Assembly (NCBI RefSeq): GCF_902167145.1
Contig: NC_050097.1
Location: forward strand, 226,195,034-226,259,033
Reading direction: 5' to 3'
Source of the DNA: Zea mays
Lineage: Eukaryota > Streptophyta > Magnoliopsida > Poales > Poaceae
DNA length: 64,000 bases
The translations under genes and the position numbers were made by a program. Each line of letters opens with the position of its first letter. Positions within the stretch are counted from its first letter, which is position 1. Of this stretch, positions 1 through 9,890 are shown in pieces. The notes under the pieces are model-generated. The model made no database searches. It was not told the origin of the DNA and saw only the letters and a list, made by a program, of their open reading frames with translations.

Positions 1-483
1 GAAGAGTAATATAAAGAACACAACTGGACGCACTTCTCCTTTCTCTAGGAGCTATATCGTACACAAAGGCATTGATCTTACCCCATAGCATAGATTTGAT
101 GCATCAGGAGCGTAATGTTGTTGAACGCATCAGAAGCATGTGATTCAACTTCACCGGTCAAACCAAAGATAGCACACAAGTAAGAAAAGACTTAGCCCTT
201 CCTTATGATCGCCCGCACCTTGAGGTAAGATGCAATGCAAGTGGAAAGAAGAGAATGACACAAGATCCCTATTGTCTGAAGAGTTATGCTTACCATGTTT
301 TTTAGAAAGAATCATGCTAGTAATATTTCGTGGATATTTCAATACCAGACTGAAGAAGATACTAGTTGAACTTAGTTACTTTTATTGATAGACACGTGTA
401 AAGGAAATCTCAAAGAAACTAATCATAGGTTTGAGAAGTAAACTATTGTCCTTGTTTGCAAGATGGAAAAAGAGTTTCCACAT

Positions 484-1706
484 GGATTTATGAATTCTAT
501 GCAACATTTTTTGGTGCATCTCCATTGGGAAGCCTTGGTAGGAGGACCTGCACAATTCATGTGGATGTATAATCAGGAAACAGAGTTGAAAAAACTGAAA
601 GTGATAGTTTGAAACAAGGCAAGGGTAGAGGGGTGCATTGCAGAGGCATTTGCGACGAAGGATATTATAATCTTTTCAAGGAAGTATTTCTTACGCAAAA
701 ACAACATTAATGCTCACACAACGTGATGCCATTTCGAAGAACAAGGCCCAGTAACCGAACTTAGTGATGTATAGTGGGACGATAAAGGGGTCAGAACTTC
801 TACCTCACATGTTATAGATATGAAGGAGAGCAACAAAACCTTGCTTTTCTTGTACAACAGTATGGAGGAACTTCATCCATATTTCAAAATCTTTGAGAAC
901 ACGTATCGGGTAACTATTCAACAACTTACATTGAACTAATTGGATGACCGACACTTAAACAGGGTACCTAGTGGTCCTTCCTTTGTTCAATGGTTCCATG
1001 AACATATAATGATATCTATGCCCCTTTTTCTTCAACTTTTATTCCATATATTTCAAATAATTTAACAATATCTATTTGTTTGCTCATGTAGTGTAAGAAA
1101 CCTGATGTTGAAGGCTCCGAGGACTTGCTACAAATATCATATGGTTAATTGATGGAAAATCAATTTGATCGTTATGATATTAATGGTACCATTTTTCAAC
1201 AGAAAAATTTGAAGCAAAATGTCTACTTACAGCCACAAAAATTAATGGAGTAGCAGTAAGTGTAAATAAAGCTGATAATGAAGTTCTTAATTATTATGAT
1301 ATTCTTGAATATATAACTGAGTATATATTTGGAGGTCGAAGTGTCTAATGTGTGTGATCTTTGATTATATATGGTTTGATCCTCGAGCCAACATGTGAGT
1401 CGACGAGTTTGGGGTTGTCTAGATAAAGCACACACCACAATTTAAAGGCAATGAGTACAACTTTATTGTGTTTTCCCATCAAGCGATTCAGGTGTGCTAC
1501 TTAAGTTATCCTCACACAAGCTTGAAGGCTTGGTGGGTTCTCTACAAAGTTAATCTTGAAGTCCACCCTAATGTGTATGATAACTATAAGCATCACAAAT
1601 TATGTTATTTTTTATATCTATCAAGAAGATGGTGATCAAAGAAACGATGATGAAGAGGATGACATTGTTTATAAAGGGACAAACCTTGATGAATTAGTTT
1701 GTTAAC
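484..1706 (+). pseudogene. TNP2-type CACTA transposase remnant (DUF4218/DUF4216 region)
   Basis: Plus-strand translation from about 510 gives stretches typical of the C-terminal part of CACTA TNP2 transposases: a segment resembling 'WEALVGGPAQFMWMY' and, after a TGA, 'KARVEGCIAEAF', matching the DUF4218 region. Around 980-1010 a 'FVQWFHEHI' motif follows. At 1353-1590 'WFDPR...VDEFGVV' and 'QVCYLSYP...AWWVLYKV' match the DUF4216 region. Several in-frame stops show it is non-functional. The N-terminal catalytic part would lie upstream of the window. Family knowledge: TNP2 binds and cuts the CACTA termini. Confidence 0.72.
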
Positions 1707-2064
1707 CATAAAACACGTAGAGTTAATGGACGAAGAACTAGGTCCTTTGAATGCAAAATGATGAAAGTTGATAAGACTTCTAGAAAGGCAACAACGACTT
1801 GGACAACTTATTAATGCACGTGTCAGCCAAGAGGATTCTGATGCTGACGATTTTTTATTACTACAATTTAGTTATGTTGTTGTATGTGTACTAGAGCTTG
1901 TTTTACATTTTTTATAACTAAAATTTATGTCGTGCTCTTGTTTATACTAAAAACTATGTGGAAATTGTGTAGATGTTTAGGATATTTAAAAAGGGGCAAG
2001 AGAAGAGACAGAGTGAAGGATCCTCGAGGTCTACTCATTTCAGGTTGAGTACGGAGTCGATGCG

Positions 2065-2989
2065 TTGTTTTTAAGCGATGAAATGCTTGTTCGAAAGTAC
2101 AATGCAGAGAGCTTTGGCTTCAGTGAAAATTTCCAACAGCACAACGGTGTAATAGCAATGAATGCTGTGGTAACTTCTCAGCAACTTGTCTGTTTATATA
2201 TCCCTGCAGGAGAAGAAGGCGAACCACCAAAACGCGCATACTGGCTGATCGGTGGACCAGTAAGCGCTAGGAGTACTTTATTCGTTTTTGATAACAAGCT
2301 AAGGGAAGGTGTTTTTCGGACCTTCGGCATTCCGAAGCTTTCGTATTATTCGCGGATCGAGCTCATTATGAAAAAGCGATCTAGCACCGCGAAGGGGCTA
2401 CTGTTGGGGGTCTTCTTCTCTGCCGAAGGTCCTCAAGACATAAACCATCTCCTTTTTCTCTACCGAAGCTCCTTTTTCTCTGCCGAAGCTCCTTAAGACG
2501 AAGTTCTCGTCTGGAAGCAATGATGGCAAGCGCCAAAGCTACCACTAGCTTCGGCTTAAACCAAACAGAGGATGAAAAGACTAGCTAGTCCCTAGTGATT
2601 TATGTCACGATTATGAACAAATGTTGAAGGCTATAAATGTAATTTTACCTGGGTTGCGTCCCGTGCCTCTAAATAGATGAATAGTAGCATCATACTGTTC
2701 ACGCTGAATTGTAATGACCCCCGCATCAGCACCTTCGAGCAAGCCGAAGGTATCAATGTAATACAGATTCTGTTAATACTTATATATAGTTTATGAAATG
2801 AAAATACGAATGGATCAATGAGTTGTATTCATTATATTTATCCTTGTGTATCCTTATTTATCTATAACATGATGAAGGCATGTCCTTCATGACCTTCGTC
2901 TAATGATCATTATATCCGCGAGGAGGTAATGTTTCAGAAGATGTCTTTAATACTTAACAATTGTGTTGCCTTGTTCTTGATTCACAACA
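2065..2989 (+). mobile_element. 3'-end fragment of a Ty3 (Tat-like) retrotransposon with LTR
   Basis: The LTR runs from TGTTGGGGGTC at 2402 to TTCACAACA at 2989 (588 bp). The preceding about 330 bp is internal sequence. The reverse complement of this segment matches the left end of the element at 52241-61536, including its LTR and the promoter of its antisense gene. The rest of the element is missing. The open frame here (2065-2496, plus) is only this non-coding end plus LTR read through and is not a gene. Confidence 0.68.
2193..2201 (-). promoter_or_regulatory. TATA box of an antisense transcript in the Ty3 fragment
   Basis: The minus strand reads TATATAAAC just downstream of CTGCAGGGA. The same TATA box in the same context is found at 53002-53009 in the longer relative, where a gene running opposite to pol follows. 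Retention in two copies suggests a real promoter of the antisense gene. The gene body is absent here. Confidence 0.5.
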
Positions 2990-4230
2990 TTTGAGAACAA
3001 GTGATAAACAATGGTGTAGAAGCCTTTTTTCCACCTTGTTGATGTAGGTGTTGGAGATTTTGCTTGTTGGCTTTTGCTTATCCCTAGTCTTTTCCTTGCA
3101 TTGGAAAGACTTGTGGCCTTCCTTGTGGCATATCCTACAAATCACAGTTTCTATCTCCACAAGCTTGTTCACTCCCGCAGTGGTGTTATCCATAGGAGGT
3201 TGGATTTGTTTGGCTTTGCCTTTCTTGTCATACAAAGCCTTACCAAGGCAAGCCACCTCTTGCTTTAATTGCTCATTCTCCATTGCAATCTCGTCCAAAC
3301 ATGTTTCTATAACAACATTCTTAACAAGAACTTGATTGCAGGCGTTAGAATCATCAATTAAATCAAAGCAAGAAGTAGAAGCATCTTTCTTAATAATTTC
3401 AGGTATTTCAGCTAAAGATACTTTTGGGGTGCTACCAATGTTTTCTAGCTTATTAGTTAGCCCATTATTGTGTATGCTAAGAATTTCCATTTTCCCTAGC
3501 AAATTTTTAATGGCTTCTTGGAAGCTAGCTAACTTAGCCTTAAGTTTTTCATTCTTTTTAATAAGGCCATCATCAGTAGCTGTGGATGGAGCACTAGACT
3601 CTAATTGCTCAATTTTAGTTGATAGCTCACAATTTAAATTTGCAAATGTTTCAAATTTTTCTAGCAAACATTTATAATCATTTAGAGAGCTAATCAACTT
3701 ATTTTTCAAGGTTTTAAGTTGAGTTTTTATTTAGTGCATACATCCTGAAAAAATTTACGGCTTCCGCAAGCTCATCTACGGAGGGTTTTCCCTCACCTTC
3801 ATCATCACTACTGCTATCATCACTAGAGGATGGAATACTCATTTTACCTCTTGCCATAAGGCAGTTGTGTGATGACCGTTATGAACGTGATGAGGATCGA
3901 TGGCTACGCGTCCTTCGAAGTTCATCTTCACTTGAAGAATCATCCCAAGTTTTGACACTTGTTAGCGCCTTGTCTGCTCCTCCCCTTTTTGGGTTCGGCC
4001 ATAGTTGGATAGTTGTCCCTGAAGTGGCCATTCTCCCCGCATGCGAAGCATCCTCTCTTTCTTTGCTTTTTCATGTCAATGTTAAAGAGAAGATCCTCTA
4101 CCTGCAGGGGCACATCCATTAGATTAATCTTGCGAATCATCCCCATTACCTTTCTGACGCGTCGGATTGTTTCTTCGTCTTCGGATGATGCCAGTATTTT
4201 TACCGAGGTATCCGGAACCACGCAAGGTCT
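2990..4230 (-). pseudogene. Ty1/copia-type gag, C-terminal part, broken
   Basis: Minus-strand reading from about 4221 gives an RKINLMDVPLQVEDLLFNID segment and a first zinc knuckle (CFACGENGHFRDNYP, where the last Cys has become Tyr). A serine/acidic linker follows, then a long coiled coil (3600-3250) and a second CCHC knuckle, CRICHKEGHKSFQC (about 3115-3155). The frame carries a stop plus a shift near 3710-3730, and the C-terminus is out of frame after about 3030. This order is typical of abundant maize copia gag proteins, which package the element RNA. No protease, integrase or RT follows, because the Ty3 fragment abuts at 2989. Confidence 0.65.
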
Positions 4231-5270
4231 CGATTAATTCTCGTTAGTGCCCCTATGCAAAGGGAAGCCCACGCTAGGGCCAAGCACCACGGTCGAGTAA
4301 CTCCGTAGAGAGTTGAGGGCCTTCTCCACGCGCAAGTGGTGCTCCGCTTCCGTCTCCTCTTGGATGCTGCCTATCGTCTCCACTATCGAGCTTCTGGCCA
4401 AAAGGCCACGAGCCTCATTCCCTTCGGTACACGGTGGCAGCCGTGAGATAAACGCGGTTGTCACAGTATCGCAAGACTCTCGCCCCACTCGGTACAATTA
4501 CAACGGCTCGCGCAAGAGCCGAGGGATTATGTGGTTCTTCTAAACTCACTCAACTAACTAGGATTCACCTAGAGCAAGCTCTAATGCGGTCTAACTAACC
4601 TAAGCACTTCACAAAGCACCTACGCTAATCATCGAGTGATTCTATTAAGCACTTGGGTGTATGGGCACTTTGGAATGTCTATACTATGCATTGGTATGTT
4701 GCTTGGGCTACCACACCTTGAAATGGCCGGTTGGGGTGGTATTTACAGGCCCCAACACAATTCTAGCCGTTGGAGAAAAGTTGCTGCTCTCTGCGGCACA
4801 TCGGAGTGTCCGGTGGGGTCACCGGACAGCCCGATGCCGCTGTCCGGTGCGCCTAGCCGTTGGATCTGACACCACAAGTGATCGTTGGCATTGCAGGCTT
4901 TTACATCGGATAGTCCGCGTGTCACACCGGACAGTCTGGTGGCTTCTCTCCACTAGTGCCACCGAGAACTAGCCATTGGGCTACCGTTCCCTTGTGCACC
5001 AGACAGTCCGACGTGTGGCACCGGATAGTCCGATGTCCTCGACTGGACAATCCGCCAGTGGCAACACAAATCTTCGTTTCTTGGACTTTGCTTGATACTT
5101 GTTGATCTTCACTTGTGACCTTCATAATTTCTTCTTTTGAGGTGTTGCTTTCCTCAAAGCCTTAGTCCAAGTAACTTTAGCATCCTATGAACTACAAACA
5201 TAAACACTAGCAAACACATTAGTCAGGCTGTGTTGATCATCAAACACCAAAACCTATTGAGCCAAATGGC
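4231..5270 (-). mobile_element. Non-coding leader next to the copia-like gag
   Basis: No coding region is recognised. On the minus strand this lies upstream of the gag remnant and contains several CCGGACAGTCCGGTG-like short palindromic motifs (4808-5040), which are common in maize copia-type repeats. A GGGGCCTGTAAATACC stretch near 4740 may be promoter-like. I read it as 5' untranslated or LTR-derived sequence of the same element. Its exact borders are unclear. Confidence 0.35.
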
Positions 5271-5274
5271 TCGC

Positions 5275-5735
5275 GGTCCATTTTCCTTACACGCGCACCG
5301 GAGGAATAGGCGCATATGCGGTAGAAGATGATAGACTCAAACAATATGTAAGACAGGATATCTCTCTAGTCCGTTATATAAGGCTGTAGAGGTACCTCTA
5401 CCAAAAAACACTCTCTCTGTCGCTCACATTTAGATCGATAGAAACTCTTTCATTCACCTCCACAAACTTGTAATATGCAAACTCAAAGAAATCAAACACA
5501 CCACACCGCACAGAACATAGGGTATTACGCAATCACGTGGCTCGAACCTGTATAAACCCTGTGTTCCGACGTGCATCTGTGTGTACCATCGAGCAGCGAT
5601 CAACGTCGCCGTCCTCCCAAAAGCACTACATGGACTACCCTGTAGTGCACAGTCGGAACTAACCACCGACATCCACCACTATGACGCTATTGGTCACGCT
5701 AGCAAGGCTAAACACCTGGATTGTTAAATTAATGT
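5275..5735. repeat. LTR-like fragment of uncertain family
   Basis: The segment has features seen in plant LTR promoters: TTATATAAGG at about 5375, then a pyrimidine-rich leader and a GGTATTACGC...CGAACCTGTATAAACC stretch (5520-5560). I cannot fix its ends or a target duplication. It separates the copia debris from the point where the CACTA gene resumes. Confidence 0.3.
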
Positions 5736-7399
5736 CAATTTTATTTCTTAAACAAATATGTGGATATGTAATCTTGTATTATAGGGTTCTCGAGATGTTG
5801 TCGACCCTTTAGTTGTCAAAGTTTTTGTCGAGGGGCACAAGGGGCCAAATCCGGATCACCTGAAGATTCTGTGCAACGATAATGTGACATAAAAGTTGGT
5901 AAATCCAAATATTGAGTCAAGTGTGTAGTTTCAATGTTTTCTATTTATATGTTAGAATTAATGTATTTTCCTTTTCAATTAAAATTAATGTTTTGCAGGG
6001 TCACTATATTGAGACATTGTAAGAAAAAGATGGTCAAAACATGGATTAGATGGTTGTCGACTTTGACAAGTCGGTAGCTTATGCGGCTGGTGGAGGTGTG
6101 CTACATGGAAGGTACTTTATATTGTGTCATTTCATTTCATATAAATAACTGTGATTTCATTTCATTTTGATAGCTATGATTCTATTTATTATATATATTA
6201 TAACACTCTATGTAGGTATCCTATCGGTGATGACATTATGGACTGCCGAAGTTATAACACTATATATATTATAACACTCTATGTAGTCCTCCTCGTCTGT
6301 CGGGACCAGTCGACCTTGAAGATCATTTGCACGGGAGGATGAGCTACTTGAGGAGCAATGGAAGATGTGGGAGCAGATGCAACAAATGCAACAAAAGATG
6401 CAAATGATGCAACCACAACAGATGATGCATAATACGTGGATGCAACAACAGGTAATAGCTTGACTTCAATTTAGTCATTTGTGAGGTTTCCAAAGGATTC
6501 TAAATGCACAAGTGATGATTAATTTACTTACAAGCGTACGATAGTGAAAGACCCGAGTACAACATTACTCAGACTCCACCAGTGTACCCCTCACCTTCAC
6601 ATGGTGATGCGTCACAAGCAAACTTGTGTAACTTGATCAAGTTAGAGTCCTAAATCATGAACATAAAATTGATTCTCTTGTTATAGGTTTCTGGGATAGG
6701 TTCCCATGACCAAGTGATGCTGCCACCGATGTCGTGCGGATTTGCTTCATGGCAATCTTAGGTTCCACCACAGACACCACAGATGACTCCACAGATGAAG
6801 CCAAAGGTGCCACCATTGATGTCGCCTTCCCAAATGCCTTGGGATATCCTCCTATGGGGTAGTCACAAATGCGTTGGGTATATGCCCCATGTTCAACACA
6901 ACCACCTCCATCACCAAGAGTGGTAAGTTAAGTTTTTAGTACTTTTAGCTTTAATTAAGGAAATGTAGTAATTTAAGCTAAATCTATACGGTAACACATG
7001 TATTATATCTCTTTAGGGTTCATGTTCACGTTATACTACGGATGACGCTATGAACTTCGTTGATCAGATCTTTAACACAAGCGACGTGCCTCCCTGCGAT
7101 CCACCTCAAGGCTGATGTTTTTGACTTATATGATTCATACGTGAGTGTCCAGTGTCATTTGGACTTGTGTTTGTCATGTTTAGAATTGTGGCGTGTGGAC
7201 TTGTGTATATGATATTTGGACTTGTGGATTTGTGGACATTGTTTGAGTTATATGTGATGATGTTTGAGATGTTTGAACTACGTTGTTGCATGAGCTATTG
7301 TATATATGTGATGATATAGGATTAAAAAAAAATACAAAACCTGTATTATAGGCTTCCCATCTAGGGAGGGATCCAGAATAGATTTTATATTTTTTCAGA

Positions 7400-7617
7400 A
7401 ACTAGTTAAGTATGTCGTTAAACCGGCATACATAATGCCACATCATCTAAGTACGTTGGCTGACCGACGTACTTAACGACACATGGTACGGGGTTTCAGA
7501 AACTAGTTAAGTACGTTGGTTAAACCAATGTACATAATGCCACGTTATCTAAGTACGCCAGCTAACCGATGTACTTAACGACATGTGGTACGGCTGAAGC
7601 CCCATGGGAGACGAAAC
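7400..7617 (+). repeat. Subterminal repeats of the first CACTA element
   Basis: Repeated units around TTAAGTACGTYGG and CCGACGTACTTAA in both orientations. Arrays of short direct and inverted motifs near the ends are the usual transposase-binding regions of CACTA elements. The same motif set reappears at 8090-8393, split from this block by a MITE and a SINE-like segment. Confidence 0.6.
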
Positions 7618-7620
7618 TAA

Positions 7621-7748
7621 GGGCTTGTTTGGTTTGTGGCTAACTATGCCCCACTTTACCTAAGGTTAGTCGTTCGAATTGAATAACTAACCTTAGGCAG
7701 AAAAGTTAGGCAAAGTGTGGCAATTGGGGTAACGAACCAAACATGCCT
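7621..7748. mobile_element. Tourist-like MITE (PIF/Harbinger type), 128 bp
   Basis: The ends are imperfect inverted repeats: GGGCTTGTTTGGTTTG on the left and the complement of AGGCATGTTTGGTTCG on the right. The element is flanked by TAA on both sides (7618-7620 and 7749-7751), the 3-bp TWA target duplication of Tourist/PIF MITEs. It is non-coding, and its middle is itself partly palindromic (CTAACCTTAGG). It lies within the CACTA subterminal repeats. Confidence 0.75.
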
Positions 7749-7779
7749 TAAGTACGTCGGTCAGCGATGAATGACGTAC

Positions 7780-8075
7780 TTATTAAGTTACTAGGTATGT
7801 GTCCATGCATTGCCACGAGGCGGGAGGAGCGGCGCCTAGATTGCAAATATAATTATTGTTTATTTCTAAACACTAAGATACGTATGGTCTACTGGTTAGC
7901 CCCAAATTTCTGGAGCAGGGGGCATGAATTCGAGTGCTCGATCTGCACTATTTTTTGCGTAGGCAGCTGGGCGTGGGGCGGGAGCGCACCAGTCAAGGCA
8001 CGTGGGGGCGGACCTAGAGAGGGTAAAGTCGTGGTACCACCAGATACCCATATTAGATTCTTAATAGAGTAGTAA
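7780..8075 (+). repeat. Possible tRNA-derived SINE remnant
   Basis: TGGTCTACTGGTTAG at about 7886 fits a polymerase III box A and GAATTCGAGTGC about 40 bases later is a degenerate box B. A GC-rich body follows, ending in an AGATTCTTAATAGAGTAGTA tail. No clear target duplication was found, and it could be another repeat type. The open frame at 7767-8072 is not considered a gene. Confidence 0.3.
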
Positions 8076-8089
8076 GTAGTATAGAAGTA

Positions 8090-8393
8090 CGTGGCAAGCT
8101 TTGGAAGCTCGTTTTGGTGCCACGTGGCCCGATTTTAATTATGTCAACCATGGAAATGTCGGTTTTAAGTATGTCAACTATGGAAACACCGACGTACTTA
8201 ATACTTTAAGTACGTCGACACTACTAAACCGACATAGATAAATTAAGTATGTCGGAGCCGTACTTACTCGCTTAAGTATGTCAGAAAACATAGGTCGGTT
8301 AATCGACGTACTTAATCTAAGCACGTCGATTTATTAGAGTAAGAATATCAGTTATACTGGTCGACATTCTTTAAACGTTTTTTTCCTGTAGTG
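8090..8393 (+). repeat. Right subterminal repeats and terminus of the first CACTA
   Basis: Many copies of TTAAGTATGTCGG / GTACGTCG-type motifs in alternating orientation, ending in the terminal inverted repeat ...TTTTTTTCCTGTAGTG at 8393. This marks the edge between transposon and the gene island. Confidence 0.65.
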
Positions 8394-8746
8394 AAAGTGA
8401 TGAAAAAGAACATAAGATGTTGGATATAGGAGATCTTCTATGCACATTGTAAGGATACATCAGATAGTATATCTCGGGGAGTTGCTTCTTGTATTTGGAG
8501 GTAAAGATCTAACTAACCCACAAGGCCGCACCAAGCATTAGGCTCCCAGTCCTCATCACCCACCTCCCACCAGCTGCTGATGTTACGAACGTTTTGCTGA
8601 ATCTTGAAGCATCAACCAAAAGTCCAAACCTAAAGTATTGCCATCCCAACGCACAACCCTTGGCAGGCACTTGAAAGGCCAAAAAGGCTAAAGAAAACAC
8701 AACAAAACTCGTCAGTAGCTGAGTAGCCACTGTGCTCTTGAGAAGG
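8394..8746 (+). other. Upstream region of the methyltransferase-family gene
   Basis: About 350 bp between the CACTA terminus and the start codon. No confident TATA box or other promoter element was identified. Any promoter must be compact or lie within the transposon end. Confidence 0.4.
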
Positions 8747-9730
8747 ATGACGAGCCCCATGCACGCGCGGAAGGCTAAGCTCAAGACCCACTTCATCTCC
8801 GCCAAAGCGAAGCTCAAGCACAACGTCACCCCGCGTCGCGTCGTCCTGCTGGCTGCCGCCGCTACCTCCGCCTTCCTCCTCCTATTCACCCTCCGCACCC
8901 TCCACTCTGCCGCGTCACGCAGCGCCAGAGCAAGCGCCGCTGCCACCGTTGCCGCTGCCATTGCCTCCACGTCTCCAGCGTCCGTCGCCGCCGACCACGC
9001 CGACCAGCTGGAGCAGCACCACCATCAAGAGTGCGCCAAGGTGCCGTCGTCCGTCGCAGAGGCGCTGGTCCACTACGCGACGTCCAACGAGACGCCGCAC
9101 CAGACGGTGGCGGAGGCCGGGGCCGCCGCGCGCGTGCTGGCGCGGCGTGCGCCGTGTAGCCTCCTGGTGCTGGGGCTGGGACCCGACAGCGCGCTCTGGG
9201 CGGCACTCAACCACGGCGGCCGCACGCTCTTCCTCGAGGCGGACGCCGGCCGGATCGCCTCGGCCCGCGCCGCGCACTCGGCCGGGATCGACCTCCAGGC
9301 CCACCCCGTCGCTTTCCAACAAGAGGCCATGACGCCGTCCGACGATCTCCTGGCTCTCCGCAACTCCTCCGACTGCGCTGCCTCCCCGCCGAAACCTCTC
9401 ACCGTGGACCACCTAGAGCAATCTCCGTGCACGCTGGCGCCGCGCGGGCTACCGGAAACGTTCTACGAGGCGGAGTGGGACGTGATCATGGTGAACGCCC
9501 CGGTGCCTGGAGCGATCTACACGGCCGCGGTGGCGGCTAGGGCGCGGCGCCCGGGGACTGGGGAAACCGACGTGCTGGTCCACGGCGTGGATGACACTAC
9601 CGAGGAGAGCTTCGCCAGGGCATTCTTGTGTGAGCCGTACCTGAAAGAGGAAGCTAGCAGGCTCCGGCACTTCTCCATTCCTAGCCACATGGACAAGGAC
9701 GCCATGCCATTTTGCCCATTAATACGCTAA
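8747..9730 (+). CDS. Divergent glucuronoxylan 4-O-methyltransferase-family protein (DUF579)
   Basis: Intronless 327-residue frame. Family members are Golgi type II membrane proteins that move methyl groups from SAM to glucuronic acid side chains of xylan in secondary walls. Visible here: a basic N-terminus, one membrane segment (about residues 32-49), an Ala-rich stem, then the DUF579 domain with CAKVPSSVAEALVHY (96-110), SLLVLGLGPDSALWAALNHG (138-157), FYEAEWDVIMVNAP (239-252), ETDVLV (273-278) and the C-terminal RLRHFSIPSH...PFCP. I chose the ATG at 8747; the frame extends upstream only through a GTG at 8732. Oddities: His to Pro in the GLGxDS motif (146), FLEED to FLEAD (165), MVDAP to MVNAP (250), loss of about 9 residues including the usual GRM before AIYTA, and VHDV to VHGV (280). 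The fold is recognisable, but activity is doubtful. Confidence 0.85.
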   Translation: MTSPMHARKAKLKTHFISAKAKLKHNVTPRRVVLLAAAATSAFLLLFTLRTLHSAASRSARASAAATVAAAIASTSPASVAADHADQLEQHHHQECAKVPSSVAEALVHYATSNETPHQTVAEAGAAARVLARRAPCSLLVLGLGPDSALWAALNHGGRTLFLEADAGRIASARAAHSAGIDLQAHPVAFQQEAMTPSDDLLALRNSSDCAASPPKPLTVDHLEQSPCTLAPRGLPETFYEAEWDVIMVNAPVPGAIYTAAVAARARRPGTGETDVLVHGVDDTTEESFARAFLCEPYLKEEASRLRHFSIPSHMDKDAMPFCPLIR

Positions 9731-9890
9731 TGATATAATTGCTATACTGAATAATCACTCGTAGATTTAATCTGAAGTTCATACTTTTTTTTTCTGTTCT
9801 GGTGAAACAGCATTTGACACTGTGATTTCTGTATTTTGTGATTTGGTGTTTAGATTTTGCTCATTTTATCGGTGTTTGTGTATAATAATT
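9731..9890 (+). other. 3' flank of the methyltransferase-family gene
   Basis: AT-rich 160 bp with a T-run at 9785 and no coding potential. It probably contains the 3' UTR. It ends where the CACTACTGGAA terminus begins. Confidence 0.4.

Larger units (their letters stand above)
1973..7114 (+). pseudogene. Second CACTA gene (Ptta/En-Spm, Transposase_24-like), interrupted
   Basis: A plausible first exon starts with ATG at 1973 and is basic and serine-rich. It is cut near 2065 by retroelement debris and the gene resumes at about 5780. Later pieces include a GGGVLHG segment (about 6090), a YPIGDDIMDC segment (about 6217), a Met/Gln-rich helix (6335-6451), a proline-rich block (6687-6900) and a last exon ending in TGA at 7112-7114. 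The order and motifs parallel the better preserved minus-strand gene at 10192-11449. Stops and the large insertion make it a pseudogene. Confidence 0.6.
1..8393 (+). mobile_element. CACTA (En/Spm-type) DNA transposon, right-hand part
   Basis: The right terminus at 8393 reads TTTTTTTCCTGTAGTG, the complement of a CACTACAGGAAAA-type CACTA inverted repeat, followed by AAA, which could be one copy of a 3-bp target duplication. Inside are remains of both usual CACTA genes, a TNP2-like transposase (484-1706) and a second gene (1973-7114), then arrays of short subterminal repeats. The left terminus lies outside the window. About 3.7 kb of foreign retroelement sequence (about 2065-5735) interrupts it, and a MITE and a SINE-like segment sit near the right end. 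Both genes are full of stops, so the element is dead. Confidence 0.8.

Noticed and set aside
2065..2496. 143-codon plus frame
   Set aside because: It starts on TTG and runs from Ty3 internal non-coding sequence into the LTR. The matching region at 52241-53200 is LTR plus antisense promoter.
8886..9688. Several long frames opposite or out of frame with the methyltransferase-family gene
   Set aside because: GC-rich third positions create open shadow frames. None shows a known domain, and the plus frame explains the region.
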